NCBI RefSeq assembly: GCF_018138085.1
Contig: NZ_CP073105.1
Span: 1,922,001-1,986,000 of the forward strand
Source: Stutzerimonas stutzeri
Lineage (GTDB): Bacteria; Pseudomonadota; Gammaproteobacteria; Pseudomonadales; Pseudomonadaceae
DNA: 64,000 nucleotides
Direction: 5' to 3'
Positions 15,443 to 25,291 of the stretch are shown here, in pieces. Position numbers and translations under genes: made by a program. A model generated the notes under the pieces. The model was not told the origin of the DNA, made no database searches, and saw nothing but the letters and a program-made list of their open reading frames with translations. The stretch's first letter is position 1. Each line of letters opens with the position of its first letter.

Positions 15443-18340
15443 TCAGCGGCGTGACGAGTGAGCTTCCAGCAACTGGCAGAAGACCGTCAGGCGTAGCGGC
15501 TGGCTGAACAGATAACCCTGATACAGATGGCATCCCTGAAGTTGCAGCAGATCGAGCTGAGCCTGTTGCTCGACGCCTTCGGCAATGACTTCCAGGCCTA
15601 GGCTTCGCGCCATCGCGATGATGGCGCGGATGATCTCCGCGTCGTTCGAGTCCTCCAGGGCATCGCGCACGAACGATTGGTCGATCTTCAACAGGTTCAC
15701 CGGCAGACGCTTCAGGTAGGTCAGTGAGGAGTAGCCCGTGCCGAAGTCATCCATGGCGAAGCTCACGCCGTGCCGGCAGAGGCGGCGCATTTTGGCGATG
15801 GTGTCGTCGAGGTTCTGGATCACGATGCCTTCGGTGATTTCCAGCTTGATCATCTCGTGTGGCAGATTGGTGGTCTTGAGCGTCGCGAGGATGCGCTCGA
15901 CGAACTCACTCTGGCGAAACTGGCGCGGACTGATATTGACGCACAGGCTGAAGCTGTCGGCGTTCACCAGGCGGTTGGCCAGCAACGCAGCGCCGATCCG
16001 GCAGGCCTCTTTTATGACCCAGTCGCCGACCTCGACGATCAGGCCGCTTTCCTCCAGCACATCGATGAACTGAGCCGGCGACCGGGTGCCATGCTCCGGG
16101 TGGTGCCAGCGCAGCAGAACTTCGGCGCCGATCACCGCACCGGAGCGCGCATTGACCTGCGGTTGCAGCTGTAGCTCGAATTCGTTGCGCTGCAGCGCCA
16201 GACGCAGCTCGCTTTCCAGCTTCAGACGCGCACTGGCGGCCTCCTGCATGGTGGTACGGAACAGCTGGATGGCGTTGCGCCCGGCATCCTTGGCCCGGTA
16301 AAGGGCTATATCGGCGCGCTTCAGCAGGTCGGCCGGCGTTTCACCGTGATCCGGCATCAATGCAATGCCGATGCTCGGCGTGACCTGCAGTCGGTTCCCC
16401 TCGAAGACCATCGGTTCGGCGAGCAGGGTTCGCAGCTTTTCGGCGAACTGGCGAACATGCCGGGTGACCTCCGAGCGCCTGCCGGTCAGGCCGGTCAGCA
16501 GCACTACGAATTCGTCGCCGCCAAGGCGGGCGACGGTGTCTTCCTGGCGAATACTGGCTTCCAGGCGCGCGGTGATCATCTTCAGGACAGCATCGCCGAC
16601 CGGGTGCCCTAGCGAATCGTTAATGTGCTTGAAGTGATCGAGATCGAGAAAGAGCAGGGCGCCGCGCATGTTGTGCCGCTTGTGCAGCGACGCTTGCTGG
16701 TTCAGGCGTTCCATCAGCAGCGTGCGGTTGGGCAGGTTGGTCAGCGGATCATGGTAGGCAAGGTGCTGGATCTGCGCGCGAGCGGCTTTCAGGCGGCTGA
16801 TGTCGCGAGCGGACAGCAACAGGCAGTCGGTGCCGTTGAGCTCGATCGGCTCGACCGATACTTCGATATGCCTGGGCTTGCCGTGGCGGTCCTGGCCGAC
16901 CATTTCCCAGTTGGTCACGCGGCCGTCGCGCTCCAGCCTCTCGAGTAGTTCCTGGCGTTGTGCCCCTGGCCAGAGTTTCAGCTCCGCAGAGGTCCGACCG
17001 ATGGCCTCCTCCGAGCGGTAGCCGGTCAGGCGGTAGAAACCCTCGTTGGCTTCGATGAAGCGGCCGGTGCGGCGTTCGCTGATGATGATGGCGTCAGGGC
17101 TGGAGTGGAACGCAGTGGCGAATTTGGTCTCGCTCACCTTCAGCGCAGCTTCGGCCTGCTGGCGCTTGGTTATGTCTCGGAAGGTGGTGACGATGCACAG
17201 CCGTCGATCGATCCGGATGAAGCGGCTGGAGACCACGCATGTGACGTGCTGGCCGCTCTTGGTGCGAAATTGCGCCTCGGCGTTTTCCAGGTGCTGATCG
17301 CGCGACATCTGTTGGTAAAGCGACTGGCGCTGCGCCTCGTCGCGCCAGATGCCGATTTCCGGAGCCGAGCGCCCGATGATCTCGTGGCTCTGCCAACCGA
17401 ATACGGCGCTGAAGCTGGGGTTGATATCGATGAACACGCCGTCGCGGATGCGCGAAAGCGAGATAGGGTCGGGGCTGCCCTGGAACAACGCGGAGAATTT
17501 GGCTTCGGAGGCGGCGAGGTGTTGTTCGCGCAGCACCCTTTCGGTGGCATCGATGATGATCCCCGCCATCCGCAGCGGCTCGCCGTGAGCATCCCGATAC
17601 AGCTTGGCGGTGCTTTCCAGATGCCGCGCCGTGCCGTTTGGATGTTGCGCCTGGTAGGTCGTCTGGTAGGTCTGGTGCCGTCCGGCAAGCAGGTCGCTGT
17701 ACGCTTCACGCATGGTCTGGCGGTTATTCGGCGCGACGCTGCGGAAGAACTCACGAAACGATCCGTCGAACGGACCTTCGACAATTCCATGCAGTTCCGA
17801 TGCGCGGGCCGATGCATAAAGCCGGTCACTGGGGATATGCCACTCCCAGTAGCCCAGCTCCGCCGAGGCGAGCGCCAGCTCGAGACGTTCCTGGCTGTCT
17901 TCCAGTGCCTGGGCCTGGATATGCTGCTCGGTGATGTCGCGCACGGTACCGACCAGGACCGCCGGCTCCGTTTCGGCGGCCTGGGGCAGGCCCTCTATTT
18001 CCAGCCAGCGTACGCTGGCGTCCGGTAGGCGCACCCGGTGGCGGATACGCAGGCGCGTGTCGTTGCCTGCACGCACCGAGCGGGCAATGGCCTCGACATC
18101 GGCGCGATCGTCCTCGACGACCAGCGCCAGGTAGTGCTCCAGGGATATTTCAGCGAGAGACTCATCGAGCCCCAACAGGCGGCCGGTGCCGGCAGAGCCG
18201 TGCATGACGCCCCGCTGAAGATCCCAGGACCAGATGCCGAATCCCGCATCGCTGAGCATCGACAGCAGTCGCGTGGCGTCTCGCCAGGGTTTGGCCGCTT
18301 CGCTTGCGCCAATATCGTTCGCGGACTCAGGTGGCAGCAT
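15443..18340 (-). CDS. Multi-PAS GGDEF/EVL cyclic-di-GMP protein
   Basis: A 965-residue signalling protein without clear transmembrane segments. Four PAS/PAC-like units cover about 30-520, a GGDEF domain about 530-700 and an EAL-type domain about 710-955. The cyclase motif RLGGDEFVVLL is intact, and an inhibitory I-site RQED lies five residues before it. The phosphodiesterase signature is EVLLRW instead of EALLRW, but the other metal and catalytic groups are present (CVNISPRQF, KLEITEG, DDFGTGYSSL, KIDQSF, AEGVE). Both activities are therefore possible; PAS input probably sets the balance. GAGG precedes ATG 18340. The gene converges on hsp20. Ligands of the PAS domains are unknown. Confidence 0.92.
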   Translation of the reverse strand: MLPPESANDIGASEAAKPWRDATRLLSMLSDAGFGIWSWDLQRGVMHGSAGTGRLLGLDESLAEISLEHYLALVVEDDRADVEAIARSVRAGNDTRLRIRHRVRLPDASVRWLEIEGLPQAAETEPAVLVGTVRDITEQHIQAQALEDSQERLELALASAELGYWEWHIPSDRLYASARASELHGIVEGPFDGSFREFFRSVAPNNRQTMREAYSDLLAGRHQTYQTTYQAQHPNGTARHLESTAKLYRDAHGEPLRMAGIIIDATERVLREQHLAASEAKFSALFQGSPDPISLSRIRDGVFIDINPSFSAVFGWQSHEIIGRSAPEIGIWRDEAQRQSLYQQMSRDQHLENAEAQFRTKSGQHVTCVVSSRFIRIDRRLCIVTTFRDITKRQQAEAALKVSETKFATAFHSSPDAIIISERRTGRFIEANEGFYRLTGYRSEEAIGRTSAELKLWPGAQRQELLERLERDGRVTNWEMVGQDRHGKPRHIEVSVEPIELNGTDCLLLSARDISRLKAARAQIQHLAYHDPLTNLPNRTLLMERLNQQASLHKRHNMRGALLFLDLDHFKHINDSLGHPVGDAVLKMITARLEASIRQEDTVARLGGDEFVVLLTGLTGRRSEVTRHVRQFAEKLRTLLAEPMVFEGNRLQVTPSIGIALMPDHGETPADLLKRADIALYRAKDAGRNAIQLFRTTMQEAASARLKLESELRLALQRNEFELQLQPQVNARSGAVIGAEVLLRWHHPEHGTRSPAQFIDVLEESGLIVEVGDWVIKEACRIGAALLANRLVNADSFSLCVNISPRQFRQSEFVERILATLKTTNLPHEMIKLEITEGIVIQNLDDTIAKMRRLCRHGVSFAMDDFGTGYSSLTYLKRLPVNLLKIDQSFVRDALEDSNDAEIIRAIIAMARSLGLEVIAEGVEQQAQLDLLQLQGCHLYQGYLFSQPLRLTVFCQLLEAHSSRR

Positions 18341-18465
18341 GAACGGCCTCGATCGGGTGGAGCCAGACGTCGCGCTTCGGTCGGCAGGCGATGCTCATGG
18401 GATTCCCAGAACCTTATAGTTGTGCGGCGAACTTATCCGTAGCTAATGGCAAAGTGCAAGTGCGG

Positions 18466-19332
18466 TTAGTCGGCTTCCAGCAGTGCCATGAACGCCTTCG
18501 CCGCATTGGACAGGGTGCGCTCGGTGTGGGTGATGTAACCGAGCTGCCGCGACAGCTGAACACCCGGCACGGGCAGACGCACCACCTGGTCATCGAGCAT
18601 CGTGCGTGGCAGCACGCTCCAGGCGATGCCGATGGACACCATCATCTTGATCGTCTCCATGTAGTTGGTGCTCATCGCGATGTTCGGCACCAGACCCTCG
18701 CGCTCGAACAGCCGCTGGGCGATATGGTGGGTAAAGGTATTGCCGCCCGGAAACACCGCGGGATAGTGGGCAATGTCTGCCAGGCTGGCTTCGGGCATTC
18801 TTGCCAGCGGATGTTCGGGCGCCACCACGAAGTCGAGCGGATCATCCCAGACCTTGCGGGCTCGAACCGGCGCGGCCGTTTGCGGCGCGAGCGTGATCAC
18901 GGCCAGCTCCGCGCGCCCGTGCAGCACTTCGTCGTACGCAATTTCCGAATCGAGAAAGCGAATGTCCAGGTTGACCTGGGGATAGGCGCGGGTGAACGCA
19001 CGCAACAAAGGTGGCAGACGGTGCAGGCCGATGTGGTGGCTGGTCGCCAGAGATAGTCGACCGCTGATGTCGCCGTTGAGATTGGTCAATGCGCGGCGGG
19101 TATCGTCCAGTACATTGAGAATCTGGTAGGCGCGCGGAAGCAGCGCTCTGCCGGCCTCGGTCAGGCCGATATCGCGTCCCAGTCGATCGAACAACCGGAC
19201 GTTCAGTTGCGACTCCAGCGCGGCCAGGCGTTTGCTGACCGCCGGCTGGGTCAGGTGCAGGCGTTCTGCTGCCAGCGAGAAGCTTCCCGTCTCGGCAATA
19301 GCTATGAAGGCGTTGAGGGCGGCAAGGTCCAT
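18466..19332 (-). CDS. LysR-type transcriptional regulator divergent from leuC
   Basis: A 288-residue LysR protein. The winged helix-turn-helix spans residues 1-65 (MDLAALNAFIAIAETGSF, LTQPAVSKRLAALE, FDRLGRDIGLTEAG), then a linker helix and a two-lobed effector domain from about 90. ATG 19332 follows GGAG; the upstream frame to 19449 would run into the leuC control region and is not used. The divergent arrangement with leuC, and a T-N11-A repeat about 65 bp upstream of a candidate leuC start site, suggest that it regulates leuC. The effector is unknown. Confidence 0.9.
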   Translation of the reverse strand: MDLAALNAFIAIAETGSFSLAAERLHLTQPAVSKRLAALESQLNVRLFDRLGRDIGLTEAGRALLPRAYQILNVLDDTRRALTNLNGDISGRLSLATSHHIGLHRLPPLLRAFTRAYPQVNLDIRFLDSEIAYDEVLHGRAELAVITLAPQTAAPVRARKVWDDPLDFVVAPEHPLARMPEASLADIAHYPAVFPGGNTFTHHIAQRLFEREGLVPNIAMSTNYMETIKMMVSIGIAWSVLPRTMLDDQVVRLPVPGVQLSRQLGYITHTERTLSNAAKAFMALLEAD

Positions 19333-19383
19333 CGGGCTGCTCCGGCGTGACTTGAGGAAAGCTCGTTGCGTACAGCTTATGTT

Positions 19384-19398
19384 ATTCCTGCCCGGAAT
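19384..19398. promoter_or_regulatory. Candidate LysR operator (ATTCC-N5-GGAAT)
   Basis: A perfect dyad, ATTCC TGCCC GGAAT, which contains the LysR T-N11-A motif (T19385 to A19397). Its centre is about 65 bp upstream of the start predicted from the leuC promoter candidate, the classical position of a LysR recognition site, and about 60 bp from the regulator's own ATG. Confidence 0.5.
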
Positions 19399-19420
19399 GG
19401 TTTGAATGAAAAATATGAAT

Positions 19421-19449
19421 TTGAGTAATTCGACCGCGCGCCATAGCAT
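19421..19449 (+). promoter_or_regulatory. Candidate leuC promoter
   Basis: TTGAGT (19421-19426), a 17-base spacer and TAGCAT (19444-19449) match four of six positions in each hexamer, as expected for an activator-dependent promoter. The leader to ATG 19502 would be about 45 nt. Confidence 0.4.
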
Positions 19450-19501
19450 TCACCCCATAAGCAAAAGGGCTATAGCCCGACGTACTGATGAGGAAAGTCC
19501 G

Positions 19502-20929
19502 ATGGCCGGCAAAACGCTCTACGACAAGCTCTGGGAAATGCACGAGGTCAAACGTCGCGATGATGGCTCGTCGCTGATCTACATCGATCGCCACATTCTT
19601 CACGAAGTGACCTCGCCGCAGGCGTTCGAGGGGTTGCGTCTGGCTGGACGCAAGCCTTGGCGTATCGACGCCAACATCGCCACGCCGGATCACAACGTGC
19701 CGACCACCAAGGGCGAACGCCAGGGCGGTCTGGAAGCCATCGCCGACGAGGTATCGCGCATCCAGGTGCAGACCCTCGACGAGAACTGCGATGACTTCGG
19801 CATTCTCGAATTCAAGATGAATGACATCCGTCAGGGCATCGTGCACGTGATCGGCCCGGAGCAGGGCGCAACCCTGCCTGGCATGACGGTGGTCTGCGGT
19901 GACTCGCACACCTCGACACACGGCGCTTTCGGCGCGCTGGCTCATGGCATCGGCACCTCGGAGGTCGAGCATGTGCTGGCCACCCAATGCCTGGTGGCGA
20001 AGAAGATGAAGAACATGCAGGTGCGGGTCGAGGGCAAGCTGCCCTTCGGCGTGACCGCCAAGGACATCGTCCTCGCCGTGATCGGCAAGATCGGCACAGC
20101 GGGCGGCAACGGACATGCACTGGAATTCGCCGGCAGCGCCATCTGCGATCTGTCTATGGAAGGCCGCATGACCATCTGCAACATGTCCATCGAGGCCGGT
20201 GCGCGCGTGGGTATGGTCGCGGTCGACGAGAAGACCATCGCTTATGTCGAAGGGCGGCCGTACGCGCCGAAGGGCGCCGACTGGGAGCGCGCCGTCGCCG
20301 CCTGGAAAGACCTGGTCTCCGATGCCGATGCGGTGTTCGATACCGTGGTTGAGCTGAAGGCCGAAGACATCAAGCCGCAGGTCAGCTGGGGCACTTCGCC
20401 GGAGATGGTACTGGCCGTCGACCAGAACGTGCCGGACCCGGCTGCCGAAGCCGATCCGGTCAAGCGCGACTCGATCACCCGGGCGCTCAAATACATGGGC
20501 CTGCGGGCCAACCAGCCGATCACTGAGATTCAGCTCGACCGGGTTTTCATTGGTTCGTGCACCAACTCGCGCATCGAAGACCTGCGCGCGGCGGCCGAGG
20601 TGGCGAAAGGCCGCAAGGTGGCGGCTACCGTCAAGCAGGCGATGGTCGTGCCGGGCTCGGGCCTGGTGAAGCAGCAGGCCGAAGCGGAAGGGCTGGACAA
20701 AGTGTTCCTCGAAGCCGGTTTCGAATGGCGCGAGCCGGGCTGCTCCATGTGCCTGGCCATGAACCCCGACAAGCTGGGCAGTGGCGAACATTGTGCGTCC
20801 ACATCCAATCGCAACTTCGAAGGCCGGCAGGGTGCCGGCGGCCGGACGCATCTGGTCAGCCCGGCCATGGCCGCGGCGGCCGCCGTGACCGGCCGTTTCG
20901 TCGATGTGCGTGAATTGATCCAGGCCTGA
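19502..20929 (+). CDS. leuC: 3-isopropylmalate dehydratase large subunit
   Basis: A 475-residue aconitase-family subunit that, with LeuD, converts 2-isopropylmalate to 3-isopropylmalate in leucine synthesis. The iron-sulfur cysteines are in [13 protein letters not shown] and [25 protein letters not shown] is the substrate-binding HGAFG region. GAGGAAAG precedes ATG 19502; a longer frame from 19406 covers the promoter region and is not used. leuD follows after 10 bp. Length is normal for bacterial LeuC. Confidence 0.98.
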   Translation: MAGKTLYDKLWEMHEVKRRDDGSSLIYIDRHILHEVTSPQAFEGLRLAGRKPWRIDANIATPDHNVPTTKGERQGGLEAIADEVSRIQVQTLDENCDDFGILEFKMNDIRQGIVHVIGPEQGATLPGMTVVCGDSHTSTHGAFGALAHGIGTSEVEHVLATQCLVAKKMKNMQVRVEGKLPFGVTAKDIVLAVIGKIGTAGGNGHALEFAGSAICDLSMEGRMTICNMSIEAGARVGMVAVDEKTIAYVEGRPYAPKGADWERAVAAWKDLVSDADAVFDTVVELKAEDIKPQVSWGTSPEMVLAVDQNVPDPAAEADPVKRDSITRALKYMGLRANQPITEIQLDRVFIGSCTNSRIEDLRAAAEVAKGRKVAATVKQAMVVPGSGLVKQQAEAEGLDKVFLEAGFEWREPGCSMCLAMNPDKLGSGEHCASTSNRNFEGRQGAGGRTHLVSPAMAAAAAVTGRFVDVRELIQA

Positions 20930-20939
20930 GGAGACCGAC

Positions 20940-21587
20940 ATGAAGCCATTTACCCAGCACACCGGTCTCGTAGCGCCGCTCGATCGGGCGAACGTGGACA
21001 CCGACCAGATCATTCCCAAGCAATTCCTGAAATCGATCAAGCGCACCGGATTCGGTCCCAACCTCTTCGATGAGTGGCGCTATCTCGATGTGGGCCAGCC
21101 CAACCAGGATTGCTCGACCCGGCCGCTGAACAAGGAGTTCGTGCTCAACTTCCCGCGTTACCAAGGCGCGAGCGTGCTGCTGGCGCGCGAAAACTTCGGT
21201 TGCGGCTCGTCCCGTGAGCATGCGCCTTGGGCACTCGAGGAATACGGTTTCCGGGCCATCATCGCGCCGAGCTTCGCCGATATCTTCTACAACAACAGCT
21301 TCAAGAACGGCTTGCTGCCGATCGTGCTGAAGGAAGAGGAAGTGGATGCGCTGTTCGAGCAGGCAGAGGCCACCGAGGGCTATCAGCTCACCGTGGATCT
21401 GGCGGCGCAGACGGTAACGCGCCCGGATGGCGTGCAGTACGGCTTCGAGGTCGACGCGTTTCGCAAGCACTGCCTGCTCAACGGGCTGGACGATATTGGC
21501 CTGACCCTGCAGGACGCGGAGGCGATCAAGGCCTTCGAAAACGGTCATCAGCAGCGTCAGCCATGGCTGTTCGGCGCTATCCGTTAA
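20940..21587 (+). CDS. leuD: 3-isopropylmalate dehydratase small subunit
   Basis: A 215-residue swivel-domain partner of LeuC. The conserved start [16 protein letters not shown] and the substrate-specificity loop [18 protein letters not shown] are present. It has a GAGGAGAC-type site just before ATG and is co-transcribed with leuC. An S-adenosylmethionine-dependent methyltransferase gene follows 36 bp later and separates it from leuB, an arrangement I recall from Pseudomonas genomes. Confidence 0.98.
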   Translation: MKPFTQHTGLVAPLDRANVDTDQIIPKQFLKSIKRTGFGPNLFDEWRYLDVGQPNQDCSTRPLNKEFVLNFPRYQGASVLLARENFGCGSSREHAPWALEEYGFRAIIAPSFADIFYNNSFKNGLLPIVLKEEEVDALFEQAEATEGYQLTVDLAAQTVTRPDGVQYGFEVDAFRKHCLLNGLDDIGLTLQDAEAIKAFENGHQQRQPWLFGAIR

Positions 21588-21623
21588 CCGGTTGCTGATC
21601 GCTCGCCAACCAAGGAGTCTCGC

Positions 21624-22388
21624 GTGAACGATAACGCTCATAGCCAGGTAGTACAAAAGCAGTTCGGGGAGCAGGCCAACGCCTACCTGAGCAGTGCGGT
21701 GCATGCGCAAGGTCCCGAGTTCGGCGAGCTGCTGGCTGCGGTGGAGGGCCGCGGCGACGCGCAGCTGCTCGACCTGGGGTGCGGTGCCGGGCATGTGTCC
21801 TTCCACCTGGCCCCGACAGTAGGCAAGGTGATCGCGTACGACCTGTCCCAGCAGATGCTCAATGTGGTTACGCATGCAGCGCAGGCGCGAGGGCTGGATA
21901 ACATCGAGACGGTGCATGGTGCGGCCGAGCAACTGCCGTTCGAGGATGGCCGTTTCGATTTCGTCGTCAGTCGTTACTCGGCCCACCACTGGAGCGATCT
22001 TGGCCAGGCGTTGCGTGAGGTGCGGCGTGTGCTCAAACCGGGCGGCGTGGCAGCCTTCGTCGATGTCGTCGCGCCCGGCTTGCCGCTGCACGACACCCAT
22101 TTGCAGGCCGTCGAGCTGCTGCGCGACAACAGTCATGTTCGTGACTACTCGCCGGCCGAGTGGGCTCGTCAGCTGGGTGAAGCGGGGCTGCAGGTCACCT
22201 CCGGCAAGCTACAGCGCTTGCGGCTCGAGTACCGGTCCTGGGTCGAGAGGATGCGGACGCCCGAGGTGTTCCGCGCCGCTATTCGCCAGTTGCAGCGCGA
22301 GGCCAGCCAAGAGGTCCGCGCCTATTTTGAAATTGCCGACGACGGCTCGTTCAGCACCGACGTGTTGCTGATCTGGGCCGGGCGTTGA
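21624..22388 (+). CDS. Class I SAM-dependent methyltransferase
   Basis: A 254-residue Rossmann-fold methyltransferase of the UbiE/BioC type. The SAM motif I is LLDLGCGAGHVSFHLA (near residue 48), the acidic ribose-binding position is in IAYDLSQQML, and the post-motif FDFVVSRYSAHHW and VRRVLKPGGVAAFVD follow. It starts with GTG after AAGGAG. Placement between leuD and leuB suggests co-transcription with leucine genes, but its substrate is unknown and it need not act in that pathway. Confidence 0.88.
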   Translation: MNDNAHSQVVQKQFGEQANAYLSSAVHAQGPEFGELLAAVEGRGDAQLLDLGCGAGHVSFHLAPTVGKVIAYDLSQQMLNVVTHAAQARGLDNIETVHGAAEQLPFEDGRFDFVVSRYSAHHWSDLGQALREVRRVLKPGGVAAFVDVVAPGLPLHDTHLQAVELLRDNSHVRDYSPAEWARQLGEAGLQVTSGKLQRLRLEYRSWVERMRTPEVFRAAIRQLQREASQEVRAYFEIADDGSFSTDVLLIWAGR

Positions 22389-22426
22389 TCCCAACCTGGC
22401 GTTCATGCGCCTAACGAGAGAGCACG

Positions 22427-23509
22427 ATGAGCAAACAGATTCTGATTCTTCCCGGTGATGGCATCGGTCCGGAAATCATGGCCGAAGCGGTCAAGGTGCT
22501 GCAGCTCGCCAATGACAAGTTTCAGCTCGACTTGCAACTGAGCTACGACGAGTTGGGCGGGGCGGCGATCGACAAGTACGGTGTGCCCCTGGCCGACGAG
22601 ACGCTGGAGCGTGCTCGCGCAGCCGATGCCATCCTGCTCGGCGCCGTCGGTGGCCCGAAGTGGGACACCATCGACCCTGCCATCCGTCCGGAGCGGGGGC
22701 TGTTGAAAATCCGTTCGCAGCTCGGCCTGTTCGGCAATCTGCGCCCGGCGCTGCTGTACCCGCAGCTGGCCGAAGCCTCCAGCCTGAAGCCTGAAATCGT
22801 TGCCGGGCTGGATATTCTTATCGTCCGTGAACTGACCGGCGGTATCTATTTTGGTCAGCCGCGCGAGAGCAAGGTGCTGGAGAACGGCGAGCGCATGGCC
22901 TTCGATACCCTGCCTTACAGCGAGAGCGAAATCCGCCGGATCGCCAGGGTCGGTTTCGACATGGCCCGCGTTCGTGGCAAGAAGCTCTGCTCGGTGGACA
23001 AGGCCAACGTCCTGGCGTCCAGCCAGCTGTGGCGCGCCGTGGTGGAAGAGGTTGCGAAGGACTACCCCGATGTCGAACTCAGCCATATGTACGTCGACAA
23101 CGCGGCGATGCAACTGGTGCGCGCACCGAAGCAATTCGACGTGATCGTGACCGACAACATGTTCGGCGACATCCTGTCGGACGAAGCTTCCATGCTGACC
23201 GGCTCCATCGGCATGCTGCCGTCTGCTTCACTCGATTCGAACAACAAGGGCATGTACGAGCCCTGCCATGGCTCGGCACCGGATATCGCAGGCCAGGGTA
23301 TCGCCAATCCGTTGGCAACCATTCTTTCGGTTTCGATGATGCTGCGTTACAGCTTCAATCAGGTCGCCGCCGCGGACGCCATCGAGCAGGCCGTCAGCAA
23401 TGTGCTCGACGAGGGGCTGCGTACAGGCGATATCTGGTCCGACGGCTGCAAGAAGGCCAATACTCAAGCAATGGGTGACGCAGTAGTCGCGGCGCTCGCG
23501 AAGTTGTAA
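22427..23509 (+). CDS. leuB: 3-isopropylmalate dehydrogenase
   Basis: A 360-residue beta-decarboxylating dehydrogenase that oxidises 3-isopropylmalate with NAD+. Key parts are [15 protein letters not shown] at the N terminus, the ELTGGIYFG substrate loop, the metal-binding aspartates in [14 protein letters not shown] and the nucleotide-binding [16 protein letters not shown]. The latter has the NAD-specific pattern. It completes the leucine branch with leuCD. A hairpin with a moderate T tract (23618-23646) probably ends the operon. Confidence 0.98.
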   Translation: MSKQILILPGDGIGPEIMAEAVKVLQLANDKFQLDLQLSYDELGGAAIDKYGVPLADETLERARAADAILLGAVGGPKWDTIDPAIRPERGLLKIRSQLGLFGNLRPALLYPQLAEASSLKPEIVAGLDILIVRELTGGIYFGQPRESKVLENGERMAFDTLPYSESEIRRIARVGFDMARVRGKKLCSVDKANVLASSQLWRAVVEEVAKDYPDVELSHMYVDNAAMQLVRAPKQFDVIVTDNMFGDILSDEASMLTGSIGMLPSASLDSNNKGMYEPCHGSAPDIAGQGIANPLATILSVSMMLRYSFNQVAAADAIEQAVSNVLDEGLRTGDIWSDGCKKANTQAMGDAVVAALAKL

Positions 23510-23617
23510 TCTCTCGGGTCCCATTGCACCGGCCGTTGACAGAGCTTGCGGGCGACGGCTAGGCGGAAGACGCCGAGTGATGGCGAGGCGTTGCGGTGCC
23601 ACGGTACGGCGCGCCCT

Positions 23618-23646
23618 CGCTTTCGAACCCGAAAGCGTATTTTGTT
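23618..23646 (+). terminator. Probable terminator after leuB
   Basis: A perfect 8-bp stem (CGCTTTCG with CGAAAGCG, loop AACC) followed by TATTTTGTT. The T tract is interrupted, so termination may be partial and allow some read-through into asd. Confidence 0.6.
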
Positions 23647-23652
23647 ATCGAC

Positions 23653-23669
23653 GGCCTGCCAGGCAGGCC
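23653..23669. repeat. Perfect inverted repeat before the asd ribosome binding site
   Basis: GGCCTGCC A GGCAGGCC: 8-bp arms around one base, then an alternating purine/pyrimidine run (TACATATATATA) leading into the asd ribosome binding site. There is no T tract. It could be an operator or an mRNA hairpin; no known factor is assigned. Confidence 0.5.
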
Positions 23670-23692
23670 ATACATATATATAGGTAGTTGCG

Positions 23693-24805
23693 ATGAAACG
23701 TGTAGGTCTGATCGGTTGGCGCGGCATGGTCGGTTCCGTGCTCATGCAGCGAATGCTGGAAGAGCGGGATTTCGACCTCATCGAGCCAGTGTTCTTCACC
23801 ACCTCCAACGTAGGCGGTCAGGGCCCCTCGATCGGCAAGGACATTGCCCCGCTCAAGGATGCCTATAGCATCGATGAGCTGAAGTCGCTCGACGTGATCC
23901 TCACCTGCCAGGGCGGTGACTACACCAGCGAAGTTTTCCCGAAGCTGCGCGAGGCCGGCTGGAAGGGCTACTGGATCGATGCCGCGTCGACGCTGCGCAT
24001 GCATGACGACGCCGTCATCGTGCTCGATCCGGTCAACCGCAAGGTGATCGACCATCAGCTGGACGCCGGCACGCTCAACTATATCGGCGGTAACTGCACG
24101 GTCAGCCTGATGCTGATGGGGCTTGGCGGCCTGTTCGAGCACGGCCTGGTCGACTGGATGAGCGCCATGACCTATCAGGCGGCCTCCGGCGCTGGCGCGC
24201 AGAACATGCGCGAACTCATCAAGCAGATGGGCAGCATCAACGCATCGGTCGCCGATGAGCTCGCCGACCCGGCCAGCGCTATCCTCGAAATCGATCGCAA
24301 GGTCGCCGAGTGCCAGCGCTCCGAGGCCTTCCCGGTCGATAATTTCGGCGTACCGCTGGCCGGCAGCCTGATCCCCTACATCGACAAGGAGCTGCCGAAC
24401 GGCCAGAGCCGCGAAGAGTGGAAGGCGCAGGCGGAAACCAACAAGATCCTGGGCCGCTTCAAGAGCCCGATTCCGGTGGACGGCATCTGTGTACGTGTCG
24501 GCGCGATGCGCTGCCATAGCCAGGCTCTGACCATCAAGCTGAACAAGGATGTGCCCATTTCGGACATCGAAGGCATGATCAGCCAGCACAACCCATGGGT
24601 TAAGCTCGTGCCGAACCATCGTGACGCGAGCATGCAGGAGCTGAGTCCTACCTCGGTGACCGGTACCTTGAGCGTTCCGGTGGGGCGTCTGCGCAAGTTG
24701 AACATGGGTTCGCATTATCTCGGCGCATTTACCGTCGGCGACCAGCTACTCTGGGGCGCTGCCGAGCCGCTGCGCCGCATGCTGCGCATTCTGCTAGAAC
24801 GATGA
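23693..24805 (+). CDS. asd: Aspartate-semialdehyde dehydrogenase
   Basis: A 370-residue enzyme reducing aspartyl phosphate to aspartate semialdehyde, the branch point to lysine, diaminopimelate, threonine and methionine. The N-terminal NADP motif is [14 protein letters not shown]; the catalytic cysteine is C135 in [10 protein letters not shown], and further conserved stretches are [12 protein letters not shown] and [14 protein letters not shown]. Length fits the Gram-negative form. It follows leuB after 183 bp and has its own terminator. In P. aeruginosa, as I recall, a second asd-like gene lies before fimV; it is absent here. Confidence 0.98.
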   Translation: MKRVGLIGWRGMVGSVLMQRMLEERDFDLIEPVFFTTSNVGGQGPSIGKDIAPLKDAYSIDELKSLDVILTCQGGDYTSEVFPKLREAGWKGYWIDAASTLRMHDDAVIVLDPVNRKVIDHQLDAGTLNYIGGNCTVSLMLMGLGGLFEHGLVDWMSAMTYQAASGAGAQNMRELIKQMGSINASVADELADPASAILEIDRKVAECQRSEAFPVDNFGVPLAGSLIPYIDKELPNGQSREEWKAQAETNKILGRFKSPIPVDGICVRVGAMRCHSQALTIKLNKDVPISDIEGMISQHNPWVKLVPNHRDASMQELSPTSVTGTLSVPVGRLRKLNMGSHYLGAFTVGDQLLWGAAEPLRRMLRILLER

Positions 24806-24823
24806 ACGTGTAGAAGGCAGACA

Positions 24824-24858
24824 AAAGCGCCTCGGCATCGCCGCGGCGCTTTTTTTTT
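24824..24858 (+). terminator. Terminator after asd
   Basis: AAAGCGCC pairs with GGCGCTTT across a 13-base loop that can itself form extra pairs (CGGCATCGCCG), followed by nine T. Confidence 0.88.
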
Positions 24859-25291
24859 GCATGAACCTCATGTGAGTCGCTGTGAGCGAAAGACTGCGTT
24901 GCTGGTACACGCGTTTCATCGGGCTAAGGCTTAATTGCTCGGTGCCAAAAGGGGTTTCGGCTAGAGTGCGCCTCTCGGTCGAGGCGTTCGGGTGGTGGGG
25001 CGAATCCCGCTTGCAGGGACCTCGTGCTGTCAGTCGAGCAGTGCCGACCTAATTTGTGGATTGTGTCTGATAACTTGACAAAAGGCGTGAACGGCTATGG
25101 CGTGCGGTCTGGTGAGTTGTTGATAAAACACTATCTGTAAAAGATACTTACTGGGAAATTAGAAGAACTATTCTAGCTACGATGCTGTTTAGGCTTAATC
25201 GCTGACGGGGGACCGCCATACGGCGGGCGCAGGCAGTGACTATAAGACCCTCTCGAAGATCCGAGAAAAGTTAAAACAAGGGATTTACATA
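24859..25291 (+). other. 433-bp non-coding region upstream of fimV
   Basis: No open frame with coding character is seen here. It includes the fimV promoter candidate at 25120-25148 and another TTGACA at 25075-25080 whose spacing to a -10 (15 bases) is poor. The segment just upstream of fimV (25100-25200) is AT-richer than the genome. It occupies the place where P. aeruginosa, from memory, has a second asd-like gene. Confidence 0.6.
25120..25148 (+). promoter_or_regulatory. Candidate sigma-70 promoter of fimV
   Basis: TTGATA (25120-25125), 17 bases, GATACT (25143-25148): five and four matches to the consensus hexamers. The leader to ATG 25292 would be about 135 nt. Confidence 0.45.

Noticed and set aside
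19382..21061. 559-residue minus frame opposite leuC and leuD
   Set aside because: It is a shadow of the strongly conserved leuC/leuD reading and is His/Arg/Gly-rich without domain signatures.
25075..25101. TTGACA with TATGGC as fimV promoter
   Set aside because: The spacer is only 15 bases and the -10 is poor; the site at 25120-25148 is better.
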